A model generated the notes under the pieces. That model made no database searches, was not told the origin of the DNA, and worked only from the letters and a program-made list of their open reading frames with translations. A stretch of 64,000 nt of DNA from Arabidopsis thaliana (Eukaryota; Streptophyta; Magnoliopsida; Brassicales; Brassicaceae): NCBI RefSeq assembly GCF_000001735.4, contig NC_003070.9:30241971-30305970 (forward strand), read 5' to 3'. This document shows positions 14,215-25,558 of this stretch, in pieces. A program made the translations under genes and the position numbers. The number at the start of each line of letters is the position of its first letter. Position 1 is the stretch's first letter.

Positions 14215-15946
14215 ATGAACGGCGGACGCGGGAAAAGGCCTAACTCAGTAAGTTATTTCAGTACCCTTATACAATAAATATCATTTGTTTGTTTCTAGAC
14301 ACCTCTAGAATTTGTTGGCTTACTTGTGGTGACAGAGTCGTGAGAGTATACTCTGATTTTTGATGGTTTAGGCAGAGGAGGAAGGAACCATGGCTGAACC
14401 CTCTGTAAAGAAGAGCAAGTTGACGGAATCCGATTGGATAAGTGGTTTAGCAGATGATTTGCTACTTCAGATCCTCTCGAAAGTCCCTACGAGGGAATCC
14501 GTTTTCACAAGCCGTATGTCAAAGCGATGGAGAAATCTCTGGAGACACGTTCCTGCCTTGGACTTGGACTCCAGTAAATTCCCTCATGAGTCGGACTTGG
14601 AAGATTTCTTTGATAGCTTTCTGCAGTTTGATGGTAATCTTAAGATAGAGAGATTCAAGTGGATTTACAACGTTGAAGAGCATTGTGACCCTGAATTTGT
14701 GTCTCGGATCGATCATGTGGTGAAACGTGGACTTAAAGATCTAACTATTCTCAGCAAGGTTAATATTGAGGATGACTCAGTTCGGATGCCTGTCTCGCTC
14801 TACTCATGTGCGACTCTGGTGAATTTAACTCTCTATAGTGTAGTCTTCGATGCTCCTCGAGCACAATTGGTTTCTTTACCTTGCCTCAAGACTATGCATC
14901 TCGAGGCGGTCAAGTTTGACGGAGAGACCATTCTTGGGACTCTCATATCAAGCTGCTCTTTTCTCGACGAATTAACCATAATCACGCATGATCATGATGA
15001 ACTCGGAGATGTATCTGTGCGCTCTCCGTCACTAAGGCGCTTCAAACTTGAGTCTATGCGTGAGGATTATGACGAATGTGAAGATCCTAATGTTGAAGTT
15101 GATACCCCCGGACTGGAATACATGAGCATCACTGATTACCAATCTGAGAGCTTCATAATACATAATATATCTCCTTGTGCAAAGGTGAACATCGATGTTG
15201 TCTTTGATGCGGAGGATGAAGATTCTGTTATCCATGATTTTATCACCGCCATATCCACTGTCCGTGAATTGACAATCTCTGCTCGAACTCTAGAGGTACA
15301 CATGATTCATTTGAGTCAATACCAATTCATTTTATACAATTTTCTTATGGACAGTTGATATCTTTCTAACAGATGATCCATGATTACGTTGAATCGGAAA
15401 CGGAACTAGTACCTCAGTTCTCGAACCTGTTTTGCTTGCATGCTTCGTTCTCTGAATCTTCTTGGGAAATGTTTCCGACATTTCTTGGTTGTTGCCCGAA
15501 TCTACATTCCCTCTTCTTGGTGCGCATCATTTTCCTATTATCCTATAATAGCATTTTGAAAACCCTAACTAAAGAACGAAATTTTCGTTTGGTTGTATCA
15601 TCAGGAATTTGACTGCTTGCCAGAGAAGGAGGAGATTAATCTGTCATTGGTTCCTCATTGCTTCGAATCATCTCTCGAGTATGTTCAATTGAAGGTACCA
15701 ATCACAGTGAGTGAGACATCAAGCAAGATGGAACTAGCTATATACTTTGTAAGGAACTGTTCTGTTTTGAAGAAACTGATGTTAAATGAAAGTTTCGGAA
15801 ACGTCATCAACAAAGTCAGAAAGATTCCTAAACGGTCTGAAGGGTGTAAAATTGCCATGCCAAAGCCATTGCACGAGAATGTTTCTCATGGATCCAGTTT
15901 ACTACCTTTGATCTGCGGGTTCATTCCCAAAATACTTGATCAGTAA
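14215..15946 (+). CDS. F-box / LRR / FBD-domain protein
   Basis: Exons 14215-14247, 14372-15295, 15373-15519 and 15605-15946 are all in phase and give 481 residues. The F-box is [31 protein letters not shown]; leucine-rich segments follow, then an FBD-type C-terminus ([31 protein letters not shown]). Such proteins are presumed SCF ubiquitin-ligase receptors; substrates are unknown. The start is a choice. The ATG at 14390 alone gives 464 residues. However, the first ATG of the spliced leader (14215) reads through a strong GTAAGT donor and the TTTAG acceptor at 14370-14371 in frame, adding 17 residues ([17 protein letters not shown]). The gene looks intact. It matches At1g80470 in position. It converges with the CobW-type gene at 16302. 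Confidence 0.85.
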
Positions 15947-16301
15947 TCAAGTGGAAGATATCTTAGATTTTTTGTGGACATGGATCATGGGTCTGACCAA
16001 ACATTTGTTTTTTTTGTAAGTTGAATCTATAATTTGATCGACTTTTGTTATATCTCATCGAGATCTCTATTGTTATTTTCTTACAAAGTTCTTTTTTTCG
16101 TTTTTCCCAAATATGAACACAACAAACATGCATAACTTTATTGCTACTACGTTCTCTACTTAAGTTGGAAATATCTCCGCCACAATGGTGATGCACAGAG
16201 GAGAACCAAGAGTAATGACGTTTATATCCTTTGGCACTTAAAATCGAGTTACAACAACGCCGGTGACCATTTCCTCAGTATACATAGAGCTAGTGCAAAA
16301 A
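15947..16301. other. Convergent 3' spacer
   Basis: 355 bp between two converging stop codons. It must hold both 3' UTRs. No separate gene is seen. Confidence 0.5.
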
Positions 16302-18600
16302 TCAAATCAAGCAAGCTTTAAAACCCTTCTCTAACTCCTCCCTGTTCAAATTCTTACCAATGAAAACGATCTTATTCACTCTCTCCTCCTCTCTTCCCCA
16401 TAACCTGTCTGGTGATCCTTGAAATATGTCATGGACTCCTTGAAACACGAATCTCTCCTCCATGGTGTGGACCGAGAGGAGACCTTTCATTCTGTAGATG
16501 TCTTCACTGCGTTCCATCAGTAACGTCCCGAGCCACATGTTTGCCTGATGGATTGTGACACAATTTGAAGATTAACATACGGTTTCATCAAACAGTCGTT
16601 TTATATGAGACTTTTGTGTGCCTCTCAAGCTGCATATTATCTATATTACCTTCTCAAGGTCTAAGCTTCCTTCGCAAACTATACTGACTGAAGAAACACC
16701 GGGATCATGGGTGTGATCATGAGAATGATGATGATGATCTGAGGTTTAAGAATCAGAGACTGATTAGGTTGTGATGAGAGAGACCAGAACCAACAATCCA
16801 TGTTCGTAAAGCTGGAGCATGCAATCAATATAACTAAATCAAGGTTTCCTAATAAACTTACCATGTCCATCGTGGTGATGATGGTCGTGGTCATGGTTGT
16901 GATCATGATGATGATCATGGTCGTGATCATGGTGATCTCCCTTATCATCTTCATTCACAGAGCTTTCGATTCTGATAAAGCAAAGAACACCTTAATAACT
17001 GTGTGAAGCTACAAGACACCAAACTGAATATTATCATAAGTTAAACAAGAAGCAGACCTCTCTAGATCAAAACCTCCAATTCCAAGAACATAATCTAAGT
17101 CAACATTTCCGTACTTTGTTCGCGTCATCTGAGCCATGCTGTTTATTGTCTGTAGATAACCATAGCAAATACGTTAACATTATAACCAAGAATGGTCTGA
17201 GAGACTAACATATAATCATCTAGTGAAATAAATGAATACGAAGAAGATGTGAGACCGACCTTTATGCGTTGTACCACCGAACCTAATTCCGCCTCACCAA
17301 CAAGATCAGTCTGCAACAAAGTACAGTCACTTTTCAGAAATTGGATATGCCAACAAAAACAATACAACCGATAACTTCTCAATATATTTGAGTAAAACAT
17401 ATGGATCCATCACTTAGGACGTGTCAAAACCATTTGTGCAAATGAATTTATTTGTAAACTATAAACTATTTGAGAGAGGAACGACCTGAATCTTATGATA
17501 GAAGAGATTCAACCACTCAAGATCACAAAAACTATCACATTCTCTTTGAGACAATTGTGTTCAAAACTTTGGTTACCTTGTTAACTATGATACGATCTGC
17601 ATAAGCTATTTGTTCAACAGCCTCATTGACAACACCTTCGGGTTTGACCTCGTCTAGATGCAAACGAGCATGCTTAGCATCAACTAGAGTAACAACACCG
17701 TCCAGTTTGACATCATTGAAAATTTCTTCCTCGGCATAAAAGGTTTGGATAATCGGTGCCGGGTTTGCCAATCCTAAAAAGTGAAAATAAACATAAGATA
17801 GTCATTACTCATTCCCCAGATTCTCTAAGCATACTAAATGAAAATGCCCCCTTTCCCAACCTGTAGTCTCTATGACTATATGATCGAACTTTCCTTTCTT
17901 GGTATTGACTAATTCTCCAATCATCCTGACAAGATCACCCCTAACAGTGCAACAAAGGCAGCCATTGTTGAGCATCACAATATCCTCAGCTCCAATAGAT
18001 TTAGAAGCAACAAGTGACCCATCAATGTCAACTTCACCAAACTGAGAGAATTCACATGAAACATGAATTAGAAAGCAACACCATTATAACTGAATTCAGG
18101 CGAGGATAATAAGCTAACCTCATTCTCAATCACGGCTATTCGCTTCCCATGATCTCTGGTCAGTATATGATTCAGCAATGTTGTCTGTGGAAAAACAAAA
18201 CATTGCAGTATAATTAGTCCAACATTTCTTTTACTTAGCAGGGCTAATTTTAAACCCTAGAATAGATATGAAATGATGAGAAACACTGACTGACCTTGCC
18301 AGAGCCCAAAAAACCGGTGATAATAGTAGCCGGAATCCGGTTATCTGGCGGAATCTTAGTGGTGACATCAGAATCTTCAGTCTGCGTAGCTGAGGCGGAG
18401 ACAGATGAGAATCTTTGACGGCGGACCACCGGGGAATAGAAGAAAGACGGCGTCGTTCTGACGGAAACGGTGGTAGCTCTGGGCCTGGAGAGAACAGAGA
18501 CGGCGGCAGAAGAAAAGCGATAGTTGAAGGCGGCAGAGGAACGAGGAGCGGTGAAAGAGAGGAAGGTCGTAGCAATCTCTAGTGTTGATAGCGTCGCCAT
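16302..18600 (-). CDS. PTAC17: Plastid CobW/COG0523-type GTPase (PTAC17)
   Basis: Nine exons: 18600-18295, 18184-18119, 18041-17861, 17773-17577, 17310-17260, 17149-17058, 16971-16862, 16738-16650 and 16544-16302, all GT-AG, 444 residues. Residues 1 to about 75 are Ser/Arg-rich without acidic clusters, a likely chloroplast transit peptide. The P-loop GFLGSGK is at 96-102, the metal-binding CLCC at 152-155, the NKTD guanine motif at 249-252, and the CobW C-terminal domain after about 360. Exons 7-8 encode a long His/Asp run (about 310-350), typical of metal-handling members. COG0523 GTPases are metallochaperones. The pTAC name comes from the plastid transcriptionally active chromosome proteome; its role there is not shown by sequence. 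A longer in-frame ATG exists at 18630. Tandem TGGGCC boxes lie upstream (18788-18800). Confidence 0.93.
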
Positions 18601-19123
18601 TTTAGTTAAAGAAAGCAAGCGAGAGGTCAATGGCGATTGGCGAGTTTAAACCTCGTCCCACTCTGTAGCTTCTTCTAGATACACACACCAGATAATTTTC
18701 ACTCGATTTTTTTTCTCTGTCTCTTCTCAATATTTTCTCAAAATTACTATTTTTGAAGATATTTATCATTGTAGATATATAAGTCTGTGGGCCGTGGGCC
18801 GCATAGGCCTTAGTAATTCTTCCTTCGTATCTCAAAACGAATATCCAAACCTATCTCGAAGCTGCACGTGGCATTCAATCCTTAGTTCGTGCTTAGATTC
18901 GGAGTGCAAAATTGCAAATTCGTCCTTTTGCAAAACTGATATTTCTCAAGACCAAAATATCAGAGGCAAGCAACATCGAATTAACCAATTAAGAAGAACT
19001 TGTAAGCTATTAATTCATTTACCTTGTTAGAATGCTTTCTTCCCCCCACACAAACAAAACAATAATAAATCGGAAAAGATCTAAAACCCCCACAAAAAAA
19101 ACAGAGTAAGAAACTGAAGCAGA
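18601..19123. other. PTAC17 promoter and TPR1 3' UTR
   Basis: Spacer between two minus-strand genes. The left half holds the PTAC17 leader and site II boxes, the right end the TPR1 3' UTR. No additional gene is visible. Confidence 0.5.
18788..18800. promoter_or_regulatory. Tandem site II (TGGGCC) boxes upstream of PTAC17
   Basis: TGGGCC occurs twice (18788-18793 and 18795-18800), with AGGCCT at 18805. They lie 190-200 bp upstream of the PTAC17 start. Site II elements are bound by TCP factors and are common in promoters of housekeeping and organelle-related genes. Function here is inferred. Confidence 0.5.
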
Positions 19124-22100
19124 TCATCTCTGAGGCTGGTCAGAGGCAGAAGCTCCAACGGAAGGTGTAGCCGTGACAGCGCTGGCTGAGCCATTTTCAG
19201 GCGGTGGAGCTACTCCCCATTTACCTTCTGACTCAAGCGGCTCGAATATATGGACCCCTCCGTCTGACAGACCCACTGCAAACATGTTGGATTCTTGCGG
19301 ATGAGCCGCTATCACCAGTGGATGGACATTCGAGTTGCTGCACAAAACATCAACATGAAGACTCAAGATTCATGATCCAACATTGCACTAGTTTATATTC
19401 ATTTCATTAACTCACCTGAGAGAAGCTGGCAAATATGCAGAGGGATTGACTCTGCAACGCAATCGAAGGTTTGCAGAGCTGAAGACGCATATTGTAGCGT
19501 CCATGAAACTTGTGTATATCAATTGGCTATCACATGAGAATGTGGCATGTGTTATTGGAGCTGCTGATTCACGCACAGGCCACTGGAATCAAAATAAAGA
19601 CATTTCTTTCTTCTATAAGGGTTACTCAGATGCAAGGAGAGAGAATGAACATATATAAAGACTAAAACCTGTTTCATGCATTCAAGCTTGGTTGTTTCGT
19701 ATATAGCGAGCTGAGTTTCATGGACCACAAGGAAGTGTACTTGATCTTGATGAAACTGAACACGCGTGTCTGACAAAGAAGACGTGGATCTTCCCTGTGG
19801 AATTTGCAGAACCTTGCTTTTCTGCTTCTCCCATCCATCCGTGTTCCATACGCAAAGCTGCATACAAAAACCAAAAGATTCACACTAAGACTTCTAAGGA
19901 TTTGGATTCTTTATTACAAAACATGAGATGAATCAGCACCTGAGCGTCTGCTCCAGACGAAACCAGAACGTTTAATACATTGGAGAAAGCGAGGCCGGTT
20001 ATTCTCTTAGAATGTCCTTTAAGCTTGCTCTTAACCTCATCAACACGAACATTGTAAATCTGTATTGTACTGTCATCCATCCCGATCGCAATGATATTGT
20101 TATCTTGAGGGTGAAAAGCAAGAAACGTTGCGGCAGGAGGAGGCGGCATGAAAGTAGCCATTGTCTGCGCTTAGCCAACAACACAATTAAATGTAACAGA
20201 TGAAGCATTGTTTGCATACATTAGACATAGTGCTGTCTGTAGCTGGGATTTTACCTTAAACGTCATCATATTAAACAAAGAGATCTTTCCTCCCGATGCT
20301 GACATCACGTAGGAATCATTTTTCGATAAAGCAAAACAGGGTACGGCTTCTTCTGGATTAGTTTCAGCCACATCGTTTGTCATTAAGATCCCGCTCGCTG
20401 GTTGCCACTGCTGAGGAGGTAAAGAAGCCGTTGCCTACACAAAATCTCAAATTGAATTTCATCATGATTTCAACTCTTTTGGCGATCTTAAAGGAAGATT
20501 TTAGACCATAAGTACCTTCCCAGTTGCATTACGGTCATTTCGCTGCCACTTCCATAGCAGATGAATAGCATTTGATGCCAATGCCAAAATTGCATTTCCC
20601 GAATTTGTGAAAATCAATCTCGATATCTGCTCAAGTTTTGAGTCATTAGAATCAAGCCATATAAGTACAGTTATGTCAGTCTATGTGTTAGTACCTTGGT
20701 GACTCTCATATTCTCAGGGAGTCTCAATGAACGGCACTGAGAGGGTTCGCCGACTTCAGTAAGCTTCCATACCTTAGACTTATCATTTGATTCTTCGGTA
20801 ATCACTGGCTTCACATCCACCATATTCCGCGAATCTCCATTCTGTTGGAAAGGTAAGTGATCAACAACGATGATTGGACCCAGACCAAGAGATAGAGAAA
20901 CTGACGGAAAAAGTATCGATTTTCGTACCATTCCAGGGATGGAAACGACAGAGGCAGGTCTCTCTACCATCGGAATGCTGTTGATTGCAGGCTGCAAATG
21001 TACATGAAAAATAAAGTGTTGAAGAAATTTCAAATTGGGGGTTAGTAATTTGCTTGTTGAAGATCCAGTGAGCACAAAATTCAGTACCTTGGAGGATTCA
21101 GAAGATAAGTTCTCGACTGTGTGCAATAGCCTTAGACCATCTGAGTTTGCCATAACCTTAATCATATTGTCATTTGCGGAAACAGCCAAGAGAGAGCCTT
21201 CCTTGTTAAATCTGATCCGTGGACTTGCCTACAAAACATAGAGAGCCATGATGGCTGCAAATGAAAACATTCGGTTCCCAGGGAGAATCGAGGTATTTGT
21301 TTGCATACCTGGAGACCTCCATCAGCATCAATGGCAGTCAAAAGCTGTATGGTGTCCATATCCCAGAACTTAATGGAGAAGTCGTCACCCGCAGCGAGAT
21401 AACGGTTTTTAGTAGTATCAAACTGGACAACACCAAGGGAACGCTTGTGGAATCCTTGATAAGTTCTCTTCACAGCTCCTTCGCTTTCATTCCACTCAAC
21501 TATGAACGATTCCCCATCTTTACTCGTCCCACAAGAAAATAGCCTATCCATGTGAATATAATAAAAAATAGATTTTAAATTTATTATCACTTCATGACGA
21601 TACAGAACAGAACCACAACATAAAGATGATGAGAATCATGTTATAACCTAGTTCCATCAGCACTGTAGGCCATCGTTGTACACCAGCGACCAGGAGCTTC
21701 GTAGTCAACCCGAGAACCCATATTATCATATAACCATGCTTTTATTTTTCCGTCAAGAGCAGTTGAAAAGATAAACTTAAGCAGAAGAAGAAATAAACAA
21801 GTCAAAACCAAATAGAAACGAATTTCAACTTGTACTTAGCAAAAATGAAACCGTATAAATATTGCTACTTTACCTGAATGTTTTCCTTGTAGTGAGGGCA
21901 GATAGAGTAAACAGGAGCTTCATGGCCTTCAAAAGTATACCGTTTTACACCCGTTGCAGCATCCCAGACCTTAATTCACAGAATTGATTAGTCTGTTTTT
22001 AGAGTTCCAACAAAAAAAAAAAAAAACAAGAGTTAAGGAAATGAAAGAAGAAAAAAAATACTGAACCTTGATGGTTTTGTCATCACCACAAGTAGTAACA

Positions 22101-24476
22101 CATAGTTGCTTGTTCGGAGTGGAAAATGCAATGTCATTGACACCGCCAACATGAGCATCAATCTGAAATAATAAAAAATGATTTTCATTACAGGAAATGA
22201 AAGAAATACTCCTAAAATGTTGTTGTAAACTATATCACACCTCAAGGTGTTGCCTCATGTCTTCACCACCGTGATAAGAGTATAGCTGTACAATATGTCT
22301 CGAATAAGCAACTCCTGCAGTTGAAAACGTGCGCATATGAATACTCAAATCGGTTGAAAGAGCATTTGTAATCTCAAGTCTTACCGAATAGGGAACCGTC
22401 CGGGCTCCAAATCACACGGTTGACAGAAACGACAGGTTCTTTCACCAAAGCAGCCTATAAAGACCAGAATTGTTGGTCACTGAAGTTTCAAATAGATATT
22501 AGATATTAATATTCTGGTTGATTTTCACAAAAGAAGACACCTGCAAGGGCATCGAACATTTACTCAAGTCCCAAACTTTGAAAGTCTTCTGGACTAGACG
22601 TTCTCGAGAACCGACTTCCCAGAGCCCAATATCCCCTACATTCGTACCAACTGGAACAAAGAAAATTGAAGCAAGAAACTTCTGGTTTTACAAAATTTCT
22701 GATGATGTATGTTACATGAAATATGCATACAGACCAAGAAACAGACCTAGTAGCAGAGTCTGTTTAATAGGATGGAAATCCATGCTCATGGGAGATGAGC
22801 CTTGGCTCAAAGTTCGTGCAACTGTCTTGGGCAAGTCATCAGGTGCTTTGAAGGTTTGATTATGACCATGAGCCTGCCCCGGGAATGTCATTGGTAACAT
22901 GTTCACACCTAGACTCACCTACATATGGGGAGAAAGAAGAAATACGTTTAAAGTCTAAACTAGTACTACCAATTATGTAAAATTGGTATTGATAAGAAAA
23001 TATATAATATTAATTAAGATTTTTCTCACCTCGTCAGAGATTCCCATAGGTCTGGTTCGCTTTGAGACATGGTCTGAGTCACCTGATGGATAGTCTACAG
23101 CGGAATTAGAAGGAGGAGTTCTCGGGTGTTTCAAGGCTGCTAAGAACCAAAAAGGAGAACATGTTACATAGATCACAGGTGAAACTTAAAGGTTCTGAAA
23201 AAAAGGCGAGGATAAAATTTAAGACTATAGTTCCACACAGCTTTTATAAAGAAACACCACATTTGATAAGCAAATAACCTTGGATGGATGGAGCACCAAG
23301 AGCAATGGGTCCTCCAGACACAGCTGGATGTGGGACAGAGGAAGGACTAGACATCCAACCAGCAAGAGGTGTCGGAACCGGAGAAGGTGTTGGTTGAAAA
23401 GGCTAAAGACATAAAGGTAAGTCAAGCACGGCATGTAAAGGTAACTATAGAGCTAGAACCAAAAGCAGTAGAAATGGCACTTATAGAAAATACGAAAAAT
23501 CAGGTGGAAATTGACCTACCCCGTGTGCGCCTAGAGGAGGAAATCCCTCGGCTTTTGGTAATGATCCAAGAAGCGGATTGTTGACAGGGGATGGTGCTCG
23601 TGCATCATTTGGTAGGCGGCAGGAATGATCGACAAAGAGAGTCTTAATATCAGGATTAGGCCTTGGGTTCTTACAAAGCTGGTGTTGCCAATTTAAGCTG
23701 CAGGTTTATGTAGCCACATAGAAACAAGGAGTTAAAGTAGCTGACAAGAAGAAAATTTGTTGAAGTGAACAAGAAAGGACAAAGAATACCTCTGATTAAT
23801 CAGAGTCCTGAGGCGTGAAGTTCTAAGGGTAGGAAACTGCAATTTATCACGGAATAAAGGATTAGCTTCAATCAACTTCTTGAGTTCCACCAACATGATA
23901 GCTCTGGCGGACTTTGTGTCCCCATACTTGGATAACTGCTCGTTCTCCCTGAAGTTTTCTAAGGTCAAGAGCTGAGTGATTTCCTTGAAAAGCTCCTCAT
24001 TAAAAGTGGAAAACACTTTCAAATCTTTGACTAAAATATCGACAGCCTTGGGACGATCATGCCTAGATAGAAGCAGCAGCAGGTGTGATTGATTGGCAAT
24101 ATGAAAACATTTGATTCTTGTTGTTGTTGAGAGACACAAGTTACCTATCCAAGGCCTCGAGATACTTCTGCTTCCTAATCTCGAAGAAAATCTTCATGGA
24201 GTATCGATTATCATCAACTTTAGTAAAACCAGAGAGATACTTCTCAACCTCATCCCAGTTACCATTGTGCACCTCATCCTCAAAATACTTCATATTGAAG
24301 AAAAACCCAGATTCTTGTTCAAGCCTAATTAATAATCAATCAAGTTAATAATAATGCCTAATAAAAGACAAAAAGGAAAAGAGAGATCGGACATACTTAT
24401 GAACAGTCTCTTTAAACTTCTCTTCATCTAAAAACTGTAAGATCAAGAAGACGAGCTCTCTGCTCAGAGAAGACAT
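19124..24476 (-). CDS. TPR1: TOPLESS-related transcriptional corepressor (TPR1)
   Basis: About 23 coding exons. The first ones are 24476-24397, 24324-24145, 24062-23790, 23697-23520, 23402-23279 and 23139-23030; the last ends in TGA at 19126-19124. The product should be about 1,120 residues. The N-terminus MSSLSRELVFLILQFLDEEK is the LisH part of the TOPLESS domain. CTLH/CRA follow (KYLSGFTKVDDNRYSMKIFFEIRKQKYLEAL), then a Pro/Ser-rich linker, then two WD40 propellers (for example IDAHVGGVNDIAFS..DDKTIKVWD). TPL/TPR proteins bind EAR motifs (LxLxL, DLNxxP) of repressors and recruit histone deacetylases in the nucleus. TPR1 acts in auxin and jasmonate repression and SNC1 immunity. It lies head to tail with PTAC17 with a 523-bp spacer. 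Confidence 0.96.
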
Positions 24477-25366
24477 GATTGATTTTGCCACTCAGTCCGA
24501 TAAAGCTATCAAGTCAGATGCAGAAAAACCCACCAGATCTGCATATCAATATAATGGCGACGATGATAACCTTACAAAACCATCAAATCATCCCAATTTA
24601 CTGGGTTTCAGATATTCCTCCATTTAATTATTATTTTTAAAAAATGAAAATAGACACAGCCTCTTAATTACACAGTATATAACTAGATCTTTACAACTAT
24701 CCTCCGGAAAATTCTCCAAAAGTCTCTATTCCGGCGGATTTAATTAGTGTTTAATTGGGCTACACAAAAATTAGGTCTTCCTAGTATTATTATTGTCCAC
24801 CGAATTAAATATAAAGCTTAAAATGGCCATCTTTTTCACTTCCATGAGACAAAAACAAAAATCAAAAACCCAGAAAAGCTACGATTTAGATATTAAACCA
24901 AAAATGAAAGACCTAGATACGTTACTTGCCATGAAGAAGAAGAAGACGATCGATTTCAGAAACAAAGGCCAGAGCTTCAGTTTCTCTCTCCTGATATTGA
25001 AAGAGGCCAAGGATTTGGGTTTTTTGGACTCTCCTCTCTCGACCAGAAAGTAAGAAAAAAACTAATGGAAAAAAAAAAAACAAGTTTTCTCTCTCTCTCT
25101 CTCTCTCTCTTCAGGCTTATTTATACGAACATTAAAATCTTGCAGAAATGGAGACTTTAATTTAAAACCAAAAAATAAAAAGTGATTTTAATATGCGAAG
25201 GTGACGGATAACGGAGTCTAATAAGACAATGCACCTATCACACGATAAGGGAGCTGATTTTGATAAGCACGTTGACTTATATATAAGTACAGATTAAAGT
25301 TTAAACCAGCATATACGACTTAGCCGGCTACAATTCTCGACGTTATCGGCTCAGAATCTCTAGCTG
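24477..25366. other. TPR1 leader and promoter
   Basis: Upstream region of TPR1. It contains a CT microsatellite at 25090-25110, which would be GA-rich on the coding strand and is common in plant 5' leaders. The frame at 24793-25053 is Lys-rich and looks random. A 5' UTR intron is possible but not determined. Confidence 0.4.
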
Positions 25367-25558
25367 CTAGCTGTACTCCAAGTAGACATGATCCTCTGTG
25401 TCACAACATGAGTACACCCTCGGTGAGTGCCGTCGATCTTGTACGATGAACCTTAAAGGATATTCATCCAACGGTTTGAAAGCGAAGTAGCTGCGTCCCC
25501 ACATTTCCCTCATAACACGACAAAGCTTTTCCTTCTGAAATGCATCTTTAAGTTCCAT
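25367..25558 (-). CDS. Candidate small ORF (63 residues), unrecognised
   Basis: The ATG at 25558 opens a 64-codon frame. The same frame stays open upstream to about 25660 without another ATG. Composition is balanced and protein-like, with aromatic and charged residues and blocks such as KLCRVMREMWGRSYF and PLDEYPLRF, unlike the Lys/Phe/Asn-rich chance frames nearby. I recognise no family. It could be a small gene or the last exon of a decayed one, as it lies next to 3.6 kb of gene-poor DNA upstream. Confidence is low. Confidence 0.2.
   Translation of the reverse strand: MELKDAFQKEKLCRVMREMWGRSYFAFKPLDEYPLRFIVQDRRHSPRVYSCCDTEDHVYLEYS

Noticed and set aside
16679-17006. Met/Ile/Thr-rich frames on both strands
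   Set aside because: Shadow frames of the His-rich PTAC17 exons 7-8.
24793-25053. 86-residue Lys-rich frame upstream of TPR1
   Set aside because: Low-complexity composition in the TPR1 promoter and leader; no recognisable motif.
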